A stretch of 8,310 nt of DNA from Planctomycetota bacterium (lineage in GTDB: Bacteria > Planctomycetota > Phycisphaerae > UBA1845 > PWPN01). Within the stretch, counting starts at the first letter, position 1, and every line of letters begins with the position of its first letter. The position numbers were made by a program, and so were the translations under genes. Location: contig CP070790.1 of the NCBI GenBank assembly GCA_020346805.1, positions 2,385,111 through 2,393,420 on the forward strand, in the 5' to 3' direction. Of the stretch, positions 1 to 7,612 are shown in pieces. The notes beneath the pieces were generated by a model. The model did no database searches. It was not told the DNA's origin and saw nothing but the letters and a program-made list of their open reading frames with translations.

Positions 1-1
1 A

Positions 2-469
2 AGCGCGCCCGGCAGTTGGGATGGTGAATACCTGATTGCGGGCAAACAGCTCCTGCCGTTAGGCCAGGACCGTATCGCCATCCCCTACACCGGATACCCA
101 TATCCGCACAAGTACCCACGCTGGCCCAATGTGCTCGCCAGCAAGACCGGCTGGGCGGCTTGGCCCCGGGGCCGGCTGTGCGCTCTTCGCACCGACGAGG
201 ATGGCCGATTCAACACTTTCCCGGTGCGGGTAACCGGTCACCAGCTTCGTCTGAACTTAAGGGTACGTCGTGCCGGCGGCATCCGTGTGGGGCTGAAAGG
301 TGTTGATGGCAGGTCGGTGACTGATTGTGATCCAATTCTCGGCGATCACCTCGATCATACAGTGACCTGGAAAGGAGATGCACGACCGGGCATCGAGCCG
401 GGCAACAGCGTTTCACTGCAATTCAGAATGCGTGCGGCTGAGCTATTCGGTTTCGAGTGGAAAACCTAG
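2..469 (+). CDS. C-terminal fragment of a secreted five-bladed-propeller glycoside-hydrolase-like protein (5' end outside window)
   Basis: The frame is open from the left edge of the window and ends at TAG 467-469, giving 155 residues with no start visible. It aligns by eye along its whole length with the C-terminal part of the next gene. Both share a W-D-G near the start of the fragment, the signature YTGYxYPHKYPR, then WPRGRL/WPKGRL, VTWKG and a final strand ending in FGFEW/YGLQF. The first ~50 residues would be the last blade of a beta-propeller of the GH32/GH43-like superfamily type. The remaining ~105 residues form the all-beta sandwich that follows such propellers. The catalytic part lies upstream of the window, so no substrate can be named. 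It lies 97 bp upstream of a paralogue on the same strand, so co-transcription is likely. The family-level call is by pattern recognition, and the paralogy to the next gene is seen directly. Confidence 0.8.
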   Translation, partial: SAPGSWDGEYLIAGKQLLPLGQDRIAIPYTGYPYPHKYPRWPNVLASKTGWAAWPRGRLCALRTDEDGRFNTFPVRVTGHQLRLNLRVRRAGGIRVGLKGVDGRSVTDCDPILGDHLDHTVTWKGDARPGIEPGNSVSLQFRMRAAELFGFEWKT

Positions 470-551
470 TTGTTATCTCAACGCGAGTAATCGAGTTATC
501 CAATAATGATTCCGGGCCCCGTTCTTGCGAGAGATCATGGAGAAAGCAAGC

Positions 552-557
552 AAGGAG
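552..557 (+). promoter_or_regulatory. Shine-Dalgarno AAGGAG that fixes the start at 567
   Basis: AAGGAG ends 9 nt before ATG 567. The upstream in-frame alternatives, TTG 525 and ATG 537, have no comparable motif and would add a charged, non-hydrophobic stretch before the signal peptide. The downstream ATG at 579 also stays within the signal-peptide n-region. Confidence 0.7.
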
Positions 558-566
558 ATTTCCGCT

Positions 567-2207
567 ATGCATAGAGATATGATTAGAAAACAGTTTGTCT
601 ATGAACGGGATGGGCTAGTCATGCTGCTATGCCTTCTTATGTTGGCAGCAATGGCCGCACGGACCGATGCCATCGAGCATGGTAAGCCAGTTGGCGAGCC
701 CTATCAGCCGCTCGGCAAGCGTCTGGTTTTTACCACATGGTATTTTGTCCGGCCGGGGCAGCTCGACTGGGTTGATGCTGAGGGTAAGAGCGTTTACGCC
801 TCAAAGGCGGTTAAGCATGGGCCGTTCGATGCTCAATTCAAGCTGTACGATGCCCCTCGCGGAATCCGCATCATTGCTCAACCGGCCCGGCGCGTCGGGC
901 CGATCATTTCCGTCGAACCGCCGTGGGAAAACGTCAGTGTCTCGACCGTAATCCATGAAGATGGTAAGTATCGTCTGTGGGGCGGGTGCCAGGATTCGAA
1001 CGGCCGCGCTTACAAGTGCTACTTTGAGTCAGAAGACGGAAGGAATTGGCGACGGCCGAGCCTGGGATTGGTCCAAATCGACGGTAGCCGCGAGAACAAC
1101 CTGCTTCCTTTAAATATCGGGACCGTTTTCAAAGATCCGAACGCCACACCCGAAGAGCGATATAAATCTGTCTGGCACGGCGACTTCGATCCGAAACGTT
1201 TTGCGGACTACAAACACCGACGCCCCTGGTCGGTGCTGGCCACAGAGAGCGATCCGGGTCGTGTTCATTCGATTTGTGCTGCCATCTCACCGGATGGCAT
1301 TCACTGGAAAGAGTTAGAGGATTCAATCAGTGTGGAGGCAAGTGACACGCAAGTTGTAGCCCACTTTGATGAACGATTACGAAAATATGTCATGTATACG
1401 CGCAACTACATGATCGGCCCACGAGCTGACGAATTCCCCAATCCCGTGGCACGACGACATCAGTTTCTGGGGCGGCGATCGATCGGCAGAAGCGAAAGCA
1501 GCAATTTCCGTGAGTTTCCACTCTCCGAGGTGATCATCGAGCCCGGCTGTGATATGTCTCCCACCGACACGTACTACACAAATTGCTACACGGCAATTCC
1601 GGGTAGTCCGGACCATCACCTGCTCTTCCCGGCGGTTTATCACCAGGATCGTGACACCACCAGCATCGAACTTCGCGCGAGTTACGACGGCAAAATCTGG
1701 CACCGAGTGCCGGGCTCGCCGGTGCTGAAGACCGCGGAATTCGGCGCCTGGGACGGCGGCTGCATCTTCACCTGTCCGAATCTGGTGGAACTGCCGAATG
1801 GGGATTGGGCGCTGCCTTATACGGGATATGTTTATCCCCATAAGTACCCGCGGGGAGCCTGGAAATATGACGTCGGTCTGGCCATCTGGCCCAAGGGGCG
1901 GCTGGTCGCCCTGGAAGCTGCGGAAGCAGGTGAGTTAACCACCGCTGCCATGGTGGCGCCGGGCACGCGGTTGCGCATAAACGCCGTCACGGAAAGGGCG
2001 GGATCAATTCTTGTCGAGGCGGCAAACCTGGAGGGTACACCCATACCGGAGCGGTCCTTCGGGGATGCCGTTCCGCTCATCGGCGATCTATTCTGGACGC
2101 CGGTCACGTGGAAAGGTCAAGAGGACTTGGGTGTTAAGGAAGGTGAACCAGTCGAGTTGCGCCTACGATTGAACAAGGCAAAAGTCTACGGCCTTCAGTT
2201 TGAATGA
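567..2207 (+). CDS. Secreted glycoside-hydrolase-like protein, beta-propeller plus C-terminal beta-sandwich
   Basis: The protein is 546 residues from ATG 567; the frame stays open to TTG 525. Residues 1-16 are charged (R, K, E, D) and 17-31 are a hydrophobic stretch (LVMLLCLLMLAAMAA), which together look like a signal peptide cleaved near A31 or A35. Residues ~50-120 form a small beta region (KRLVFTTWYFVRPGQLDW, ending near PPWEN). Residues ~120-440 carry propeller-blade motifs of the GH32/GH43-like kind: DGKYRLWGG, ESEDGRNWRRPS, SPDGIHW, SYDGKIW and YTGYVYPHKYPR. Residues ~437-546 are the beta-sandwich seen in the two related proteins of this window. I cannot identify the catalytic acid residues with confidence, so the activity could be hydrolytic or the protein could only bind sugar. 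It follows the paralogue at 2-469 in tandem and converges on the minus-strand gene at 2285-4870. Confidence 0.85.
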   Translation: MHRDMIRKQFVYERDGLVMLLCLLMLAAMAARTDAIEHGKPVGEPYQPLGKRLVFTTWYFVRPGQLDWVDAEGKSVYASKAVKHGPFDAQFKLYDAPRGIRIIAQPARRVGPIISVEPPWENVSVSTVIHEDGKYRLWGGCQDSNGRAYKCYFESEDGRNWRRPSLGLVQIDGSRENNLLPLNIGTVFKDPNATPEERYKSVWHGDFDPKRFADYKHRRPWSVLATESDPGRVHSICAAISPDGIHWKELEDSISVEASDTQVVAHFDERLRKYVMYTRNYMIGPRADEFPNPVARRHQFLGRRSIGRSESSNFREFPLSEVIIEPGCDMSPTDTYYTNCYTAIPGSPDHHLLFPAVYHQDRDTTSIELRASYDGKIWHRVPGSPVLKTAEFGAWDGGCIFTCPNLVELPNGDWALPYTGYVYPHKYPRGAWKYDVGLAIWPKGRLVALEAAEAGELTTAAMVAPGTRLRINAVTERAGSILVEAANLEGTPIPERSFGDAVPLIGDLFWTPVTWKGQEDLGVKEGEPVELRLRLNKAKVYGLQFE

Positions 2208-2284
2208 TTTGAAGAAAGATCCTTGCCCCCACGATAGATCTTCCTATATCACAGGAGCGCCCGAACAAATTACTGGCGGGCCGA
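2208..2284. other. Convergent intergenic gap without a clear terminator
   Basis: These 77 bp separate two convergent stop codons (TGA ending at 2207, and TGA on the minus strand at 2285-2287). The only inverted repeats I see are AAGATC 2216-2221 with GATCTT 2237-2242 (15-nt loop) and GCCCG 2259-2263 with CGGGC 2277-2281 (13-nt loop). Neither is followed by a T-tract, so intrinsic termination is not supported here on either strand. Confidence 0.5.
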
Positions 2285-4870
2285 TCATTTCTCGCCGATT
2301 GGCAACGTCAACCGCCATACATCATTGACAACCGGCCAGGTATTGCCGGCCACCACCCAAAGGCTGTCATTGAAGATGTAACGAGTCACCGCATGACGAG
2401 GGGCGAACTGCTGTATTGCATGGAAGCGCTGCCAGGTTCGACCGTCTTGCGTGGTCCAGACACCTCCCAGGTTTTTACGATGAACGTTATCGAAACCGCC
2501 GATGAGCCAGAGACGTCCGTCGTAAACGGCAGCCACCGGCCACATTCTGGGCGGCCAGGGGGCATGTTCCAATACGCGCGTCCAGTTCGCTCCATCCTCG
2601 GAACACCAGACGTCGTTGTAGGTGGTATAGTCCTTGTAGCACAGTTCAGGCGGATTATTTGCACCTACCATGCGCCCACCCATCAGCCATAGTCTGCCAT
2701 CGTAGCTTGCCACCGCACAGGATGCGCGATCGCCATAAGACGCATGATCCGTCGCGCATGTCCATTTCACCCCATCCGTCGTCCACCATACGCTCGGATC
2801 ACTGCCCAGTAGCCATATGCGATCTTTGAACACCACCGCACCCTGATGTGCGCCTGCGTTGCATGGCGCCTTATCCAATACCTTATGCCAATGAATACCG
2901 TCGTCCGAGTTCCATACACTGTTGTAGATGGCCCACACCTTACCGGCATAGACCACCATCCGGCTATAGGGATCATAAGGAGTGTTGTCGCTGACCAGCT
3001 TCCAGGAATGGCCATCTTTCGAGCTGCACCAGAGATCCCGGATGGTGATACCCTCCGGATACCAACCGTTGCTCAACCACATTTTGCCGTCCAGCACAAA
3101 ACCTTCGGCACAATCCCGCGGTTTAAATGGAGCATGGAGGGCCACGCACTCCCATGATCCGGGGGAATATGCTGACCTTATAGCATCGCTTTTTTCGGAG
3201 ACTGCAGCAGTGGAGATCCTTGCTACGGCCTCATAAGCCGACCGGCCAACCGTATCTCGGGGACTGGTATAGCCCGGACCACCGGCCGCTACGTATCCGT
3301 GGCTTGCGCCGGACTGATCCGGACTTACCCAGAAGGAATACAATTTCCCATGAGTCAGATGGAACCGGAACCGTACCAGTTTGCTGGCCAGCGCGGCCAG
3401 ATCCGTCGGTTCCAGCCATCGCACCGGCTGAATCGTGCCATCGGTCGTAATGGGCATGCAGCGTTTCCGGGCCAGGGCCGGGTAGACCTCGCCGTTGCTA
3501 TCGAGCACCTCAACGCGGAGTTCGCCGCCTCGCGCATCTGCGTTCACGAATAGCTGCTTGCCGGTAAATCGCAGGGGGCGGGTCGTCAAAGTACCTGTGG
3601 TTTCCCCCGCGTCCATTGATGCGAATCCGTCACGCCGCAGCACGGCCAGCCCGGTGGAAGCCGGCTCGCCCGTACGCCCTCGTCCGCTGACGTAGAAGTA
3701 CAAGTAATCACCCATAACCAGACATCCGCTGGCACACGACTGCACGTTAGCATAGTTCCATGCGCCTTTCGTTTCATTTACACCGGCGAACGGCCGGCGA
3801 TAAGGGCGGTGCCAGTGGAAACCATCCCGAGTGTAGCCCACCAGGACTTCGTTTCGCTTCTCAAAACCACCCTTGAGCTTGCCCTGCCAGATAGAGAACA
3901 AGCCGACCAGGAGGCTTTCGTAGGGGACGACATCGAGGTTGTACAATTGTGGATCAGTTTCTTTAAGTGCGGGATTCGGATTGCGCGGGTCCAGCCGATC
4001 TGCGGTCAACCAGAGACAAGCAATCTGACCGAGGTTGCCAAGGCCTTCGACCAAGTCCGTACATTCTGCGTACCGTCGTGATCGCCCCCATGGCTCGATC
4101 AGACTGCGGATGCTGTACACCCAGCGTTCGCGGAAGGGATTGTAGAAAATCGTCGAGCGGTCACCGATCCCGCCACCGACGATCAGCGGCTCGCCCCAAT
4201 TTATACCGTCGGCCGAGTAGTAGATTGCCGGCTTGAATCCATCCCCTTGGGGCCGCGGTACGGTAGTGAACATCTTGTATCGCCGGGATGGATCCCTCTC
4301 GTTGAGGTCGAGCCACACAGTGCTCGAATCCCGTTCCTGGTCCAGCAGGATATTCGTTCCTGGAACGATATCCAGCGACGGCTTCCCCCAATGAATTCCG
4401 TCCTTACTCGTAGCGTAACAGGTCCGTTTGAGGTTGCTGCCCATGTACCACATCTTAAAAAGCTTGTCGGCCGGGTCGTACCACACCCCGTCGCCGAACA
4501 CAATGGCGGTTGCCTTACGAGGCTTGCCCTTCATCGAGTCGTTTTCCCACGGCTTGTCGGGTTTGAGCACCGGACAGTCCGGATGGTAACGGGCGGCGTG
4601 GACGGTGCGTTTTAACGTGGTTTGTTCGATAAGGAAGTCGTCCACAAAAAGTTGCCGGCCGACGTCAATAGGGATTACCTCGGGAGGATGCTCCAAGTAT
4701 GGAACGGGCATGGGCTCTCTACTTAATTGCTTGATCCTGGGCGGCCATTCATCAGGTAGCACAATGCCGTTATAAAGCTTTTCGGCGGCGATGCCCGGAT
4801 ACCCGGCCGATAATACAACCACCACATGAATAATCATCAACTGGAACCTGCGATTCGAAAGCTGCCACAT
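2285..4870 (-). CDS. Secreted fusion: glycoside-hydrolase-like beta-propeller joined to a Kelch-type propeller
   Basis: The protein is 861 residues. Its ATG at 4870 is fixed by a perfect AAGGAGGT six bases upstream. Residues 1-29 are a signal peptide (RR, then LMIIHVVVVL, cleavage after IAA). Residues ~65-415 form a GH32/GH43-like propeller, starting with GRQLFVDDFLIEQTT and carrying SKDGIHWGKPS, YYSADGINW and GYTRDGFHWHRP blade motifs. Residues ~410-515 are a beta-sandwich (RRDGFASMDAGE to HGKLYSFW) matching those of the plus-strand propeller proteins. Residues ~516-572 are a Gly/Ala/Ser-rich linker. Residues ~573-861 are a Kelch-type propeller with repeated YDGRLWLxGG and DVWxSxDGxxW units. 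The N-terminal half is of the kind usually called glycosyl hydrolase in planctomycetes. The C-terminal half may bind glycan or have an unknown activity. The gene is divergent from the GH95 gene and convergent with 567-2207, so it needs its own promoter. No catalytic residues are assigned. Confidence 0.85.
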   Translation of the reverse strand: MWQLSNRRFQLMIIHVVVVLSAGYPGIAAEKLYNGIVLPDEWPPRIKQLSREPMPVPYLEHPPEVIPIDVGRQLFVDDFLIEQTTLKRTVHAARYHPDCPVLKPDKPWENDSMKGKPRKATAIVFGDGVWYDPADKLFKMWYMGSNLKRTCYATSKDGIHWGKPSLDIVPGTNILLDQERDSSTVWLDLNERDPSRRYKMFTTVPRPQGDGFKPAIYYSADGINWGEPLIVGGGIGDRSTIFYNPFRERWVYSIRSLIEPWGRSRRYAECTDLVEGLGNLGQIACLWLTADRLDPRNPNPALKETDPQLYNLDVVPYESLLVGLFSIWQGKLKGGFEKRNEVLVGYTRDGFHWHRPYRRPFAGVNETKGAWNYANVQSCASGCLVMGDYLYFYVSGRGRTGEPASTGLAVLRRDGFASMDAGETTGTLTTRPLRFTGKQLFVNADARGGELRVEVLDSNGEVYPALARKRCMPITTDGTIQPVRWLEPTDLAALASKLVRFRFHLTHGKLYSFWVSPDQSGASHGYVAAGGPGYTSPRDTVGRSAYEAVARISTAAVSEKSDAIRSAYSPGSWECVALHAPFKPRDCAEGFVLDGKMWLSNGWYPEGITIRDLWCSSKDGHSWKLVSDNTPYDPYSRMVVYAGKVWAIYNSVWNSDDGIHWHKVLDKAPCNAGAHQGAVVFKDRIWLLGSDPSVWWTTDGVKWTCATDHASYGDRASCAVASYDGRLWLMGGRMVGANNPPELCYKDYTTYNDVWCSEDGANWTRVLEHAPWPPRMWPVAAVYDGRLWLIGGFDNVHRKNLGGVWTTQDGRTWQRFHAIQQFAPRHAVTRYIFNDSLWVVAGNTWPVVNDVWRLTLPIGEK
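2288..3154 (-). other. Six-bladed Kelch-type propeller domain within the fusion protein
   Basis: The domain covers residues 573-861 of the 861-residue protein. Six blade-like units start near residues 588, 635, 674, 715, 775 and 826. Their consensus is (V/A)xYDGRLWLxGG, a variable loop, then DVWxSxDGxxWxxVxxxAPWxPR. The domain opens with WECVALHAPFKPR (573-585), which matches the end of a blade unit, and closes on the DVWRLTL strand (850-856). That is the pattern expected if the N-terminal strand completes the last blade (Velcro closure). The blade count and the closure are inferences from motif spacing; the repeats themselves are visible directly. The domain contains eight cysteines, and since the protein is exported some may form disulfides. 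Confidence 0.75.
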
Positions 4871-4876
4871 TATATT

Positions 4877-4884
4877 ACCTCCTT
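4877..4884 (-). promoter_or_regulatory. Strong Shine-Dalgarno AAGGAGGT for the minus-strand fusion gene
   Basis: On the minus strand AAGGAGGT is followed by six bases (AATATA) and then ATG at 4870. It is the strongest ribosome binding site in the window and leaves little doubt about this start. Confidence 0.85.
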
Positions 4885-4954
4885 ATGGATCTCCAGATCG
4901 TCCAAGTGTAGTATATTCTAAGGGCAAAGTCGGATAAGAGAAAACCTTTTGTGC

Positions 4955-4975
4955 TCGGACAACTTCCCGGTCCGA
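4955..4975. repeat. Inverted repeat TCGGAC-N9-GTCCGA, candidate operator
   Basis: Two perfect 6-bp arms (4955-4960 and 4970-4975) flank a 9-nt spacer in the middle of the divergent promoter region. It is not followed by a T-tract on either strand, so a terminator is unlikely. A dimeric regulator site shared by both genes is possible. Arms this short can also occur by chance. Confidence 0.35.
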
Positions 4976-5060
4976 AGAAGGAATATGCAAAGGAAGAACG
5001 AACTGTACAATAGCTGCCGGAGGTTCGACGGTGTAGTCGGATAGGGTTGTTAGACAAACA

Positions 5061-5089
5061 TTGACATACGGCCGACGGATCGTTACCAC
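5061..5089 (+). promoter_or_regulatory. Weak sigma70-like promoter candidate for the GH95 gene
   Basis: TTGACA at 5061-5066 matches the -35 consensus exactly. The hexamer 17 bp downstream is TACCAC (5084-5089), which matches the -10 consensus at only three of six positions. Transcription would start about 40 bp before the ATG. Promoters of the suspected host group are poorly characterised, so this is only a candidate. Confidence 0.25.
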
Positions 5090-5134
5090 CGACTTGGAAG
5101 ACATTAATAATTATTGAAATAAGGTAATTGTCTC

Positions 5135-7564
5135 ATGAGCAGGATATTGTTTGTATGTGTATGTTATGTATTTAGCGTGACTTTTGCCGTTGCCGGAGAG
5201 GCGTTGACCTTGTGGAGCCGGCAGCCGGGTCAGGAGTGGGCTGAGGCGTTGCCACTGGGTAACGGCCGGCTGGGGGCGATGGTATTCGGATCCGTTCCCA
5301 AAGAAAGGATTCAGCTCAATGAAGAGAGCCTCTGGGCCGGAGAGCCGTTTGATGTCTATCCGGACAACTTCGCGGAAAATATCAAAACGCTGCAGCAGCT
5401 TGTATTGAAAGGCAAAATCCTCGAGGCCCAAAAGTTCGGAATGGAGCACCTAACCAAAACGCCGACTTCTTTCCGCTCCTACGAACCCCTCACGGATCTC
5501 TGGATCGAATTGGATCATGTACTGCAAACAGATGACTACCGGCGCGAGCTCGATCTACATACCGGTATAGTGCGGGTGGAGTACCGTACAGGGGAGGCCC
5601 TTCTGAAACGCGAAGTCCTGATCTCCGCGGTTGATGATGTAATGGCTATCCGGATTTCCTCCGACAAACCCGGGACTGTGGGGGGCAGAATCCGCCTGAC
5701 CCGTGATAAAGATATGGAAGTATCCGTATCCGGAACAGACCGCCTTCATATGAACGGACAGATCGTAGATATCTCGGCACCCAAGGGATACGACGATAAT
5801 CCCGGCGGATCGGGGCCCGGTGGTGAGCACATGAAATTTGCTGGCCGTCTGCTGGCACGTTCGAAGGGCGGAATTGTCAGGAAGGATCCTAACATCCTGG
5901 TGATCGAAGGGGCCGATGAGGTTGTCCTGCTCTTCACCGCCGCCACCGATTTCAGCCTCGACAAAATGAACTTCGATCGTTCCATCGATCCGGGAGCAGT
6001 AGCCGATAGAATTCTAGAAAAGGCAGCAAAGAAATCGTGGAACGAGATTCTCCGGGACCACGTAAAGGAACACCGATATTACTTTGACCGTGTTTCAATC
6101 GATCTGGGCAAGTCGAAGCAGGACACACTGCCCACGGATGAACGACTGGCTGCTTTAAAGAAAGGCGGGGATGATCCAGGCTTGATAGCACTCTACTTCC
6201 AGTTCGGCCGCTACCTGCTGATGAGTTCTTCCCGACGTCCGGGGCGGATCCCGTCCAACCTGCAGGGGATCTGGAACGGTCAGATGTGGGCGCCATGGGA
6301 AGCAGACTTTCATCTCAACATCAACATGCAGATGAACTACTGGCCGGCCGATCTCTGTAACCTGTCGGAGACCGTGGATTCGCTCACGGATTGGTTTGAA
6401 AAAGTGGCCGAAAAAGGAAGGATCTCCGCCAAAAAGCTGTATGGAGCAAACGGCTGGGTGGCCTACACAACTGTCAATCTGTTTAGACGGACGACACCAG
6501 GCGGTTCCTTCAGAAGTTCGCAGTTTCAAAACGGTGTGTTGGACCCGCTGGCCGGAGCGTGGATGGCTATGGCCTTATGGCGGCACTATGAGTTTACTTT
6601 GAACGAATCCTTCCTGCGAGATCGCGCCTATCCAATATTGAAGGGCGCTTGCGAGTTTCTACTTGACTGCCTTGTTGAGGATAAGGACGGGAATCTCGTC
6701 ATCGTTCCCTCGACCTCTCCGGAAAACAGCTATCTCCATCCCGAAACGGGAGAAGCCGTGCGGATCACCCGGGGATCCACCTATCATATGACCATTGTTC
6801 GTGCCGTCTTCGACGCGACAATCGAGGCATCAAAGATCCTCGGCATAGATGATGGTTTCCGCAGCAAGCTGGTGCGTGCCTTGGAGAGAATTCCACCGGT
6901 AAAAGTCGGCATGGACGGGACGATCCGGGAATGGGTTGAGGACTTCAAAGAGCACGAGCCCGGGCACCGCCACATGTCTCACCTGTTGGGACTTCACCCC
7001 TTCGCACAGATCACGCCGCGGATTCCAAAACTCTTCGAGGCGGCTCGCAAGACAATCGAGCGACGGCTTAGCCACGGGGGTGGCCAGCCCGCATGGAGTC
7101 GTGCCTGGATCGTAAATTTCTATGCCCGGCTGCTGGACGGTGACGAGGCCCGCAAACACATCTTGACGCTTATCCGCAAAAGCACGCATCCGAACCTCTT
7201 TTACAATCATCCACGCTTCCAGGTCGACGGACACTTCGGTGGAACGGCAGGTATAGCCGAGATGCTGGTACAAAGTCATGGAGGTCAGATCCATCTCCTC
7301 CCGGCATTGCCGAAGGCCTGGCCGACAGGTTACGTACGCGGTCTCAAGGCCCGGTGCGGATTCATCGTCGACATCGAATGGGAGAAAGGGAAGATCAGTG
7401 GGGCGCGTATTCAGTCGGAGTTGGGTAGTCTGTGTCGGGTACGCTGCAGTGTTCCTCTTAGTGTTACGTCAGAAAGGCAGACAATGAATGTTCGTAATCC
7501 GGAACAATCATTGGTCGAGTTCGCCACAAAAGCTGGAGGAATCTACAATCTCAACGTGAGATAA
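5135..7564 (+). CDS. Secreted GH95 alpha-L-fucosidase (or alpha-L-galactosidase)
   Basis: The protein is 809 residues, typical for GH95, starting at ATG 5135 with AAGG at 5121-5124 (10-nt spacing). Residues 1-20 are a signal peptide ending AVA before GEALTLW. The N-terminal beta-sandwich (about 24-285) opens with the hallmark WAEALPLGNGRLGAMVFG and ERIQLNEESLWAG. The (alpha/alpha) barrel spans about 290-700 and a C-terminal beta domain follows. Catalytic signatures are all present: H393-L-N395-I-N397 followed by MQMNYWPA, PSTSPEN with E530 as the general acid, and QVDGHFGGTAGIAEML with D698. These correspond to the His/Asn/Asn, Glu and Asp described for the Bifidobacterium AfcA enzyme, an inverting exo-acting enzyme on alpha-1,2-linked fucose. 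Location should be periplasmic or extracellular. It is divergent from the Kelch fusion and lies upstream of the GH2 gene on the same strand. The family is very sure; substrate linkage is inferred. Confidence 0.96.
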   Translation: MSRILFVCVCYVFSVTFAVAGEALTLWSRQPGQEWAEALPLGNGRLGAMVFGSVPKERIQLNEESLWAGEPFDVYPDNFAENIKTLQQLVLKGKILEAQKFGMEHLTKTPTSFRSYEPLTDLWIELDHVLQTDDYRRELDLHTGIVRVEYRTGEALLKREVLISAVDDVMAIRISSDKPGTVGGRIRLTRDKDMEVSVSGTDRLHMNGQIVDISAPKGYDDNPGGSGPGGEHMKFAGRLLARSKGGIVRKDPNILVIEGADEVVLLFTAATDFSLDKMNFDRSIDPGAVADRILEKAAKKSWNEILRDHVKEHRYYFDRVSIDLGKSKQDTLPTDERLAALKKGGDDPGLIALYFQFGRYLLMSSSRRPGRIPSNLQGIWNGQMWAPWEADFHLNINMQMNYWPADLCNLSETVDSLTDWFEKVAEKGRISAKKLYGANGWVAYTTVNLFRRTTPGGSFRSSQFQNGVLDPLAGAWMAMALWRHYEFTLNESFLRDRAYPILKGACEFLLDCLVEDKDGNLVIVPSTSPENSYLHPETGEAVRITRGSTYHMTIVRAVFDATIEASKILGIDDGFRSKLVRALERIPPVKVGMDGTIREWVEDFKEHEPGHRHMSHLLGLHPFAQITPRIPKLFEAARKTIERRLSHGGGQPAWSRAWIVNFYARLLDGDEARKHILTLIRKSTHPNLFYNHPRFQVDGHFGGTAGIAEMLVQSHGGQIHLLPALPKAWPTGYVRGLKARCGFIVDIEWEKGKISGARIQSELGSLCRVRCSVPLSVTSERQTMNVRNPEQSLVEFATKAGGIYNLNVR

Positions 7565-7577
7565 AATTGAATAGCGA

Positions 7578-7612
7578 AAGCCAGTTGCACAATGTGCCGC
7601 ATTAAATGGCTT
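7578..7612 (+). other. Nested inverted repeat after the GH95 stop codon
   Basis: An outer pair AAGCCA 7578-7583 with TGGCTT 7607-7612 encloses an inner GCAC-AAT-GTGC (7587-7597). It starts 14 nt after the TAA of the GH95 gene. There is no T-tract after it, so it could be a weak terminator or an mRNA 3' stabilising structure, or chance. The rest of the 225-bp gap to the next gene is AT-rich. It has TATTAT at 7739-7744 as a possible -10 element but no matching -35, and I see no gene in it. Confidence 0.25.

Larger units (their letters stand above)
4871..5134. promoter_or_regulatory. Divergent intergenic region between the fusion gene and the GH95 gene
   Basis: These 264 bp must hold promoters firing in both directions. 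On the minus strand TATACT (plus-strand positions 4910-4915) is one base from the -10 consensus, but no good -35 lies at 17 bp. Near the plus-strand gene a perfect TTGACA sits at 5061-5066. The pentamer TCGGA occurs four times counting both strands (4930, 4955 and 5037 on plus; 4971-4975 as TCCGA). The 9-mer AGTCGGATA is repeated directly at 4928-4936 and 5035-5043. A short palindrome AATAATTATT lies at 5106-5115. No regulator gene is in the window, so any operator role is inference. Confidence 0.5.

Noticed and set aside
525..566. Upstream starts TTG 525 and ATG 537 for the 546-residue protein
   Set aside because: They lack a Shine-Dalgarno and would put a long charged stretch before the signal peptide. 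ATG 567 has AAGGAG at 9 nt.
1377..1841. 154-residue minus-strand open frame
   Set aside because: It lies entirely inside the strongly supported propeller gene at 567-2207 on the other strand, and the translation shows no recognisable domain.
3158..3325. Possible frameshift or assembly join in the linker between the two modules of the fusion protein
   Set aside because: The frame stays open throughout, the linker composition (Gly/Ala/Ser) is typical of a flexible tether, and no start codon with a ribosome binding site is apparent for a separate Kelch gene.
4247..4615. 122-residue plus-strand open frame
   Set aside because: It is antisense to the first propeller of the fusion gene, and its translation has no recognisable pattern.
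6830..7294. 154-residue minus-strand open frame
   Set aside because: It is antisense to the conserved barrel region of the GH95 gene and has no family-like motifs or ribosome binding site.
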